Assembly (NCBI GenBank): GCA_035283845.1
Contig: DATESZ010000164.1
Location: forward strand, 1-17,507
Source: DATESZ01 sp035283845
GTDB taxonomy: Bacteria; Desulfobacterota; Syntrophia; Syntrophales; JACQWR01
Direction of reading: 5' to 3'
Length of the DNA: 17,507 nucleotides
The notes under the pieces were generated by a model that saw only the letters and a program-made list of their open reading frames with translations, did no database searches and was not told where the DNA came from. A program made the translations under genes and the position numbers. Below are positions 12,576-17,507 of this stretch, one piece after another; position 1 is the stretch's first letter, and each line of letters opens with the position of its first letter.

Positions 12576-13532
12576 CCACCTCAGCAGTTTTACCATTTTC
12601 CCGCTTAAGGTTTCGTTAACCTCCCCGTATCCGGCCAGAGAGACGACCCAGAAATAAATCAGTAACAGTATAAGTCCCGTAAAAATCATGCTCATGGACA
12701 AAAGGACATCCCATACATCCTGGCACAGGCAAAAGATACAGTGATGAAATGGGAGACCCAGAAAAAGCGGGCTTATTTTAGTATGAAGGGCTTGGATAAA
12801 TACGACAGAGAGAAAGGCGATGATCAGTGTTTCCGAAATCAGAAGCGATTTTTTCCCAAACCACCTTCCTTTTTTAGAAGAAGCGCTTCTCTCCTGGGCA
12901 ATGAGGAAGAAGACCATCTCTCCCATGATAAAAAGCACGAGCACATAGAAAACGGCAACCCACGACCACGCAGAGGCTGGAATAACCTGGGGGACAGACT
13001 CTGCCGGAACATCGAAGAGCGATGTGCAACAGGAGACCTGATGGGGAGGAACCGAAAGAAGAAATAAGGCATCGAGAATTGTTTCAAGGAGGATCAGGAT
13101 GCCCAGGGGGGCGAGAAAGACTGTTTTTTGCTTCATAAAGGGCTGTGTCACCACTTTACGATCCAAGTAATTCAGGAACAACCAATACCCGTAAAGGGGA
13201 AGCATCACCAGTTTCAGACCACTTGCAATATAGGAGAGGGGAGCGTTGATGTTATGCACCCCCACAAGACACATGGCGCCAGGAATGGAGATGATAATGC
13301 TGTGAAGGGTCCAGAACCACAGGGGAACCATCAGAAATCTCAAGATGAGTCCCAGGGACAATAGGGTAATGATCAGATAGACCCTTTTCTCCAGACGATA
13401 CTGTTCTTCCGCCTGGCTGGTGATATCCCACCTCCTCCAGACATGGAAGCCGTTTACGGCGGCGACAAGCCCAACGAGGAGAGAGAAAAATGAACAGACA
13501 AGATAGGTGACGATGTAGTCATTCAGGATCAT
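12513..13532 (-). CDS. Polytopic Cys/His-rich membrane protein, unknown family
   Basis: A 339-residue integral membrane protein with about eight or nine predicted helices (near 7-28, 50-70, 72-92, 100-120, 137-161, 188-212, 230-250, 274-300 and 318-333). Cysteines are concentrated at predicted membrane edges or loops: Cys88 (GAMCLVGVHN), the pair Cys168-Cys169 in CCTSLFD, and PFHHCIFCLCQD (261-272) with His263, His264, Cys265, Cys268 and Cys270. A Cys/His cluster of this kind could bind a metal or haem, or form redox-active disulfides. I do not recognise a named family. It is the last gene of a minus-strand operon, 41 bases behind the ATPase gene, and ends in front of a bidirectional terminator. 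Association with a MacB-type ABC pair suggests a membrane partner of that transporter; this is inference. Confidence 0.75.
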   Translation of the reverse strand: MILNDYIVTYLVCSFFSLLVGLVAAVNGFHVWRRWDITSQAEEQYRLEKRVYLIITLLSLGLILRFLMVPLWFWTLHSIIISIPGAMCLVGVHNINAPLSYIASGLKLVMLPLYGYWLFLNYLDRKVVTQPFMKQKTVFLAPLGILILLETILDALFLLSVPPHQVSCCTSLFDVPAESVPQVIPASAWSWVAVFYVLVLFIMGEMVFFLIAQERSASSKKGRWFGKKSLLISETLIIAFLSVVFIQALHTKISPLFLGLPFHHCIFCLCQDVWDVLLSMSMIFTGLILLLIYFWVVSLAGYGEVNETLSGKMVKLLRWSGTLLCVGVIILSFHSKMRI

Positions 13533-13573
13533 AGATACTCTTCCCTTATGGTTGTGTCTTCCATCATTTTCAT

Positions 13574-14257
13574 CTATTCATTACGCCTGCCGTCAAGTAT
13601 CTTTCCCGAGTCAAAATAGACTGTCCGATCCACCAGCCCGGCCATCGGGGTTTGTAGCTCATGGGAGGAGACAACAATTGTTTTCCCCCTTTTTTTCAAT
13701 TCTCTCAGGATATCAATGACCATCCCGGCATGTCCCATGTCTATGTTGGAGAGGGGTTCATCGGCCAGAATAATCTCCGGGTCGTTGATCAGCGCCCGGG
13801 CAATGGCTGCCCGTTGCTGTTCCCCGCCACTTAGCTCGTTGGCCATAAAGTCTGCCCGCGTTTCGAGATTCAACTTTTCGAGTAGCTCCATAGCCCTGGT
13901 TCTCCGTTCCCTCTCCGAGATACCCAGCGGTAAGAGTGGAGAAGATACATTTTCCCATGTGGAGTATCCTTTCAGGAGGTTGAATTGTTGAAAGATGAAA
14001 CCGATCTTCCCTCTCCTTATGGCAGCGAGGAAATGGTCGGGAAAGTGGGATACCTCCTGGTCTGCCAGCCAGAGCCGCCCCTCTGTGATCCTGGTTAGAC
14101 AACCGATGATATTTAACATCGTGGACTTGCCCGATCCGGAGGGGCCGCTAAGTACCACCATCTCTTCTTTTTTGATATCGAGGGAGACATCTGTGAGGGC
14201 ACTCACCTTCACCTTCCCCGATTGGTAGCTTTTCGTTACCTTTTCCAACCTGATCAT
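13574..14257 (-). CDS. ABC transporter ATPase, LolD/MacB type
   Basis: A 227-residue ATPase with all catalytic motifs: Walker A GPSGSGKS (38-45), Q-loop Gln90 in FIFQQFNLL, signature LSGGEQQ (142-148), Walker B ILADEP (163-168) with the D-loop SNID, and switch His199. The QQFNLLKGYSTWENV region and the short C-terminus are typical of the LolD/MacB/FtsE group that drives type VII permeases, in which ATP hydrolysis moves the periplasmic domain mechanically rather than carrying substrate through a pore. The MacB/FtsX-type permease gene directly upstream (19 bases) is its natural partner. It is unlikely to serve the two ABC-2 permeases in the same operon, which normally use a DrrA/YbhF-type ATPase. 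The ATG at 14257 begins the usual MIRLEKVTKSY. Confidence 0.93.
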   Translation of the reverse strand: MIRLEKVTKSYQSGKVKVSALTDVSLDIKKEEMVVLSGPSGSGKSTMLNIIGCLTRITEGRLWLADQEVSHFPDHFLAAIRRGKIGFIFQQFNLLKGYSTWENVSSPLLPLGISERERRTRAMELLEKLNLETRADFMANELSGGEQQRAAIARALINDPEIILADEPLSNIDMGHAGMVIDILRELKKRGKTIVVSSHELQTPMAGLVDRTVYFDSGKILDGRRNE

Positions 14258-14276
14258 AAGAGCAATGCTCCCCCGT

Positions 14277-15467
14277 TTATCTTCTTATCGCCTCATCGGG
14301 ATCAACAACACCTGCCAGCCAGGCCGGGATGGCGCTTATTGTCATCAAGGGCAGGACGCCGAGGATAAAGAGAAGCGCAAGAGACCGGAAATCACAGTTT
14401 ACCGGCACGGGAAATTTTGGATAGATGCTGGCACATCCCAGACAATAGCCGGACATCCCCGGCGTGCCCAGCAATGCATAGACAAATCCGGCGACAATCC
14501 CGATGGATGTCCCACCAAGACCGAGAATCAGAGATTCCATCATCCTCATCTCAATAATCTCTCCCGTCTGCCACCCCAGGGCCTTTAAAATTCCGATCTC
14601 TCTGCTCACGTCCACGCTGATGTGGGCTGACTGCGCCCAGACTAAGAGAAGGACAGTTTCGAGCAGTATCAGCCACATCGCCTGAAACGTCCCTCCCCGG
14701 CGACCAAATGCCTCCTTTACCAGATCGGTCAAGGCCCTGCCGGTCAACACACGCGTATTTCTGAAACGGCCGGCAATTTCCCGGGCAATCAGGTCGGCGT
14801 TTTCAGGACTGTCTGCATAGACCAGGAGGTCGGAGAATTCGTCTTTACGGTAGCCGAAGAATTCCCCCGCATCGGGAAGAGAGACAATAATCAGGTCGGT
14901 GCTGTAGATCTGCACTGTGTTGTTAAAGATTCCCACCACCTCAAACTCACCATTATTTCCCAGGGTATCCTCGACTAAAAGCCTGTCCCCTACATCGGCC
15001 TTAAAATTCAAGGCCACTCCCTGGCCCAGGACAGCCTTATTCCGATCTCCCGGAACAAGAAAGGAACCCTTTTCGATCGTCCAGGGTAAATTCCCGTCAT
15101 AGATCATCTGCTCAAGGTGCAGCCCCATCATGGTGTAAGCCGTATCCTTCCCCTCAATTTTCAGGGGAAGGTATCCCCAGACCCTCGGGATTACCCGTTT
15201 CACATGGGATATCTCCTCAATCCTCTCCTTTATGGCGAGGGAAATCTTCCCCACTCTACCGGCTTCTATCCCCTGAACGGTGACATCGGGTAGAAATCTT
15301 TTAGCTATCCCGGCATCCTTTACAAATCCCCCCCTGGTAAACATCATGAATGAAGCGGTGGCCATCACGAGGATCAACGGAATTACAATAGCAAGAGATT
15401 TTGCCCGGTAACGGCGCAAGTTGCCTGCGGCCATCAACCAGAGGTTTATGTGTGGAGAGATATTCAT
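14277..15467 (-). CDS. MacB/FtsX-type permease with periplasmic CxxC loop
   Basis: A 396-residue type VII ABC permease. Topology: transmembrane helix 1 (about 22-44), a large MacB-like periplasmic domain (45-260), then helices 2 (262-282), 3 (312-334) and 4 (362-384), with the FtsX-core motif REIGILKALGWQTGEI between helices 2 and 3 and a terminal PAxxAxxxDPxEAIR. Unusually, the external loop between helices 3 and 4 carries GYCLGCASIYPKF with Cys342 and Cys345 and a third Cys358. Ordinary LolC/MacB loops lack these as far as I recall. It probably acts with the LolD-like ATPase downstream. The start overlaps the small Cys protein's stop by four bases (ATGA), so the two are translationally coupled. 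Substrate is unknown. Confidence 0.88.
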   Translation of the reverse strand: MNISPHINLWLMAAGNLRRYRAKSLAIVIPLILVMATASFMMFTRGGFVKDAGIAKRFLPDVTVQGIEAGRVGKISLAIKERIEEISHVKRVIPRVWGYLPLKIEGKDTAYTMMGLHLEQMIYDGNLPWTIEKGSFLVPGDRNKAVLGQGVALNFKADVGDRLLVEDTLGNNGEFEVVGIFNNTVQIYSTDLIIVSLPDAGEFFGYRKDEFSDLLVYADSPENADLIAREIAGRFRNTRVLTGRALTDLVKEAFGRRGGTFQAMWLILLETVLLLVWAQSAHISVDVSREIGILKALGWQTGEIIEMRMMESLILGLGGTSIGIVAGFVYALLGTPGMSGYCLGCASIYPKFPVPVNCDFRSLALLFILGVLPLMTISAIPAWLAGVVDPDEAIRR

Positions 15468-15802
15468 GGTTTGTTATGAATCACCTTTAGGGTATAAACG
15501 TTTTCGGAAATAACCCGTGGAGTTGCCACCACATCGCAATCGGAATGGAAGCAGAACCCTCCCGGCAAGTCACTCCGGCGGGCATATATCCCTTCGGCCA
15601 GGTTCCTTGAAGTGCAACACTGGGCAAAAATCGGAATGGCCGGTACCCCTAAACTCCTCACCACCGCCATTCTCATTTGGGTATCCCGGGAATACCGGTA
15701 ACTGGTGGAAACGAGGTGATTATAGAGATAGAGGGCTAAAAAAAAGGTAATTATGAAAATTATCCGGGAGAAGTACTTTTCTTTTAATAATTGAAAAATC
15801 AT
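15464..15802 (-). CDS. Small single-TM protein with exposed cysteine motifs
   Basis: A 112-residue protein. The start ATG at 15802 follows the upstream permease stop by one base (TAA-A-ATG); a longer frame from 15829 would overlap that gene. A short positive N-terminus and one transmembrane helix (about 12-31) are followed by an approximately 80-residue domain expected outside the cytoplasm. It contains QCCTSRNLAEGI (61-72, Cys62-Cys63) and GGFCFHSDCD (81-90, Cys84, His86, Cys89). Four cysteines and a histidine in so short a domain suggest metal binding or disulfide chemistry. I do not know the family. CCTS also occurs in the 339-residue membrane protein three genes downstream. Its position between an ABC-2 permease and the FtsX-type permease, coupled to both, suggests a structural or substrate-handing partner. 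Confidence 0.72.
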   Translation of the reverse strand: MIFQLLKEKYFSRIIFIITFFLALYLYNHLVSTSYRYSRDTQMRMAVVRSLGVPAIPIFAQCCTSRNLAEGIYARRSDLPGGFCFHSDCDVVATPRVISENVYTLKVIHNKP

Positions 15803-15803
15803 T

Positions 15804-16931
15804 TTATTGCTTCCACTGTCTTCTGGCAATAATACAACCCGCCAGCAAAAAGCCCCCCCCCATTATCAGGAGTTTCAATGCCTCGGGCCAGAGAACCGAA
15901 AATCCATTGCCCTTTTGAAAGATACCGTTAGCAGCTATCATAAAGTGGGTCAGGGGCTGGAATTGGGCTATCTTTTGCAAAACGGGCGGCAAATTTTCCA
16001 ACGGGGTTATAACGCCCCCCAAAAATACCATGGGGAACTGTGTTGCCACCGATAAAAGGATCGCCTGAAGCATGTTTTGACAGATACTGCCGATCAAGAT
16101 ACCAATCCCCGTGGTGCTGATCAGAAAGAATCCCATAAAAGCAAAGAAGGTCAGAGGATTTCCTCTACAGGGCACCTCAAACCAAAATACAGTGAGAAAG
16201 GAGAAAACGGTGGCGATCAAACCGATGGTAAGGGGGGCCACGGTTTTAGCAATTAATAGCTCCCATGAACGGGTGGGAGTGACTAAAATCTGGTCAATGG
16301 TTCCCCGCTCTTTCTCTCTCACCACCGCCGTGGAGGAAAGAATCAGCCCCCCGATCAGGCCCGCAAGGACAATATGAAAGATCACCACGTAGTAGACACT
16401 CTTCAACTCCTGGTTGTAAAGGGTTCTCACCCTGCCATCTATGGCGGGAATCTGGGAAACCACTATCCCCTGACTATTCAGCCTTTCCACGATAATTTTC
16501 CGGTTTAAGTCGCCAATAATGCGTTTTGCAAAACCAACCCCCTGCCCGGCCTGATTGGCATCGCCACCGTCGCAGATGAATTGCAGGGAAGCAGGTCTTC
16601 CCTCCGCTAAATTGCGGGTGAATTCGGGAGGAATAATCAATGCCACCCTCGCTTTGCCGCTATCCAGTCTCTTTTTTACATCTGCCATCGAGGTGGCAAA
16701 GCAGTCCAGGTCAAAATACTCGGTAGACAAAAATCTTTGTATTATATCGCGACTGGTCGAGGTACGATTCATATCATAGATAACGGTATGCAGGTGCTTC
16801 GCGTCAAACAGGAAACAATATCCGCAAATAATTATACAGGCGGTAAAAAAGTAGAGGATCAGGAGCATCGCCACCGGGTCGCGATAAAAATGTATATACT
16901 CTTTTTTGACCAGACCCCAAAGCCGTCCCAT
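15804..16931 (-). CDS. ABC-2 type permease (YhhJ/YbhR-like)
   Basis: A 375-residue permease of the ABC-2 family. One N-terminal helix (about 20-42) follows the typical WGLVKKEYIHFYRDPVAM start. An extracytoplasmic domain of about 130 residues (45-175) comes next, then five helices in the C-terminal half, with the family core VVREKERGTIDQILVTPTRS between the first two and GGVITPLENLPP near the end. These proteins export drugs, polysaccharides or other substrates together with an ATPase. Start ATG 16931 has GAGGGG nine bases upstream. The gene is 14 bases behind a second, related permease, so the two probably form a heterodimer as in YbhS-YbhR. No matching ATPase is in the window; it is expected upstream, beyond 17507. 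Confidence 0.92.
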   Translation of the reverse strand: MGRLWGLVKKEYIHFYRDPVAMLLILYFFTACIIICGYCFLFDAKHLHTVIYDMNRTSTSRDIIQRFLSTEYFDLDCFATSMADVKKRLDSGKARVALIIPPEFTRNLAEGRPASLQFICDGGDANQAGQGVGFAKRIIGDLNRKIIVERLNSQGIVVSQIPAIDGRVRTLYNQELKSVYYVVIFHIVLAGLIGGLILSSTAVVREKERGTIDQILVTPTRSWELLIAKTVAPLTIGLIATVFSFLTVFWFEVPCRGNPLTFFAFMGFFLISTTGIGILIGSICQNMLQAILLSVATQFPMVFLGGVITPLENLPPVLQKIAQFQPLTHFMIAANGIFQKGNGFSVLWPEALKLLIMGGGFLLAGCIIARRQWKQ

Positions 16932-16945
16932 GGTAAAAAACCCCT

Positions 16946-17507
16946 CTAAATTTTTTTACTTTTGACCCGCCACGCACTAATTGAGAAAATGGCAATACAA
17001 TAGGCCGTAAGAGCAAGGGCATCTTCCCAGTAACTTTGAATACCCGAACCTTTAAGGATTTGTGCCCTGCAAATACCGGTGTAAAACCTTCCGGGAAAAA
17101 GACAAGAATAGAGCCGCCACCCTTCGGGACTGTTTGCGATGGGAGCGATGGTGTCTCCAAAGATAAAGGCTGGCATCAGGGTAAAAACAATACCAAATAA
17201 AAGAGCCGTAAGCTGACTTCTGGTCAGGGTAGAGATAAAGAAACCGATTGCCACGGTGGCAAAAATCATGAGAAAAGTGGCCAGAGAAAGAATCAAAGTG
17301 CTTCCCCGCAGGGGAAGCTTAAACCACCATAACCCGATGACAATCACCATGAGAAAATCAAGGGTCAGAAAGATTACATAAGGAGTCATCTTACCGGCGA
17401 TGTATTCATAGGAGCGAATGGGGGAGGCAAATATCTGCTGGATGGAACCGGATTCTTTTTCCCTGACAATGGCCAGGGCGGATAATATGGGAACAAAGCC
17501 CATGATC
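16946..17507 (-). CDS. ABC-2 type permease, 5' partial
   Basis: The last 187 or so residues of an ABC-2 permease. The frame stays open to the right edge, so the N-terminal helix and extracytoplasmic domain lie outside the window. The ATG at 17501-17503 is internal. The core motif ALAIVREKESGSIQQIFASPIRS is followed by helices around IAGKMTPYVIFLTLDFLMVI, LILSLATFLMIFATVAIGFF and ALLFGIVFTLMPAFIFG, and a last helix ending in WRVKSKKI. It resembles the permease downstream but is clearly divergent. Probably the heterodimer partner. Confidence 0.9.
   Translation of the reverse strand, partial: IMGFVPILSALAIVREKESGSIQQIFASPIRSYEYIAGKMTPYVIFLTLDFLMVIVIGLWWFKLPLRGSTLILSLATFLMIFATVAIGFFISTLTRSQLTALLFGIVFTLMPAFIFGDTIAPIANSPEGWRLYSCLFPGRFYTGICRAQILKGSGIQSYWEDALALTAYCIAIFSISAWRVKSKKI

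Overview
The window reads like a chromosomal segment of an anaerobic, Gram-negative deltaproteobacterium (Desulfobacterota, Syntrophales-like). This is inference from gene order (tilS-ftsH-folP-tsaE-lysC), an outer-membrane-type lipid transport operon (Mla/MCE), lipoproteins, a G/C-rich hairpin repeat of a kind I recall from such genomes, and overall protein style. No rRNA or species marker is present. Housekeeping genes alternate with short accessory stretches.

Layout. (1) 1-2564 (+): end of an MCE/Mla-type lipid ABC transporter operon with translationally coupled genes: an MlaE-like permease (5' end outside the window), a short degenerate ATPase-like protein without Walker A, an MlaD-like MCE protein and a lipoprotein. 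(2) 2565-2767: a non-coding, G/C-rich, MITE-like element with 17-bp terminal inverted repeats and an exact 11-bp flanking duplication, placed directly behind the lipoprotein stop codon. (3) 2784-2976 (-): tRNA-Ala(CGC) with its own promoter and terminator. (4) 2977-4237: an accessory islet with a cluster of GGGCA palindromes, an orphan 102-aa protein, a hairpin repeat remnant, an integron attC-like palindrome and a BrnT/BrnA-type toxin-antitoxin pair. (5) 4258-11530 (+): housekeeping run of a phosphoglycolate-phosphatase-like HAD enzyme, tilS, ftsH, folP, tsaE, lysC and a membrane-anchored ComEA-like helix-hairpin-helix protein. (6) 11552-12142 (-): a secreted lytic transglycosylase. (7) 12279-12355 (+): tRNA-Pro(GGG), with a terminator shared between both strands. 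(8) 17507-12513 (-): a six-gene membrane operon of two ABC-2 permeases (the first cut by the window edge), a small single-TM cysteine protein, a MacB/FtsX-type permease, a LolD/MacB-type ATPase and a polytopic cysteine/histidine-rich membrane protein of unknown family.

How the genes may work together. Region 1 moves lipid between membranes. Region 5 covers tRNA modification (TilS lysidine, TsaE t6A), membrane proteolysis (FtsH), folate (FolP) and aspartate-family amino acids (LysC). The most interesting part is region 8. Three different proteins of the operon (small protein, FtsX-type permease, 339-aa membrane protein) carry paired cysteines in segments predicted to be outside the cytoplasm or at the membrane edge. 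This suggests an uncharacterised transport system handling a metal, a thiol/disulfide or a cofactor. The second accessory highlight is the single attC-like site between an orphan gene and a toxin-antitoxin pair with no integrase in sight.
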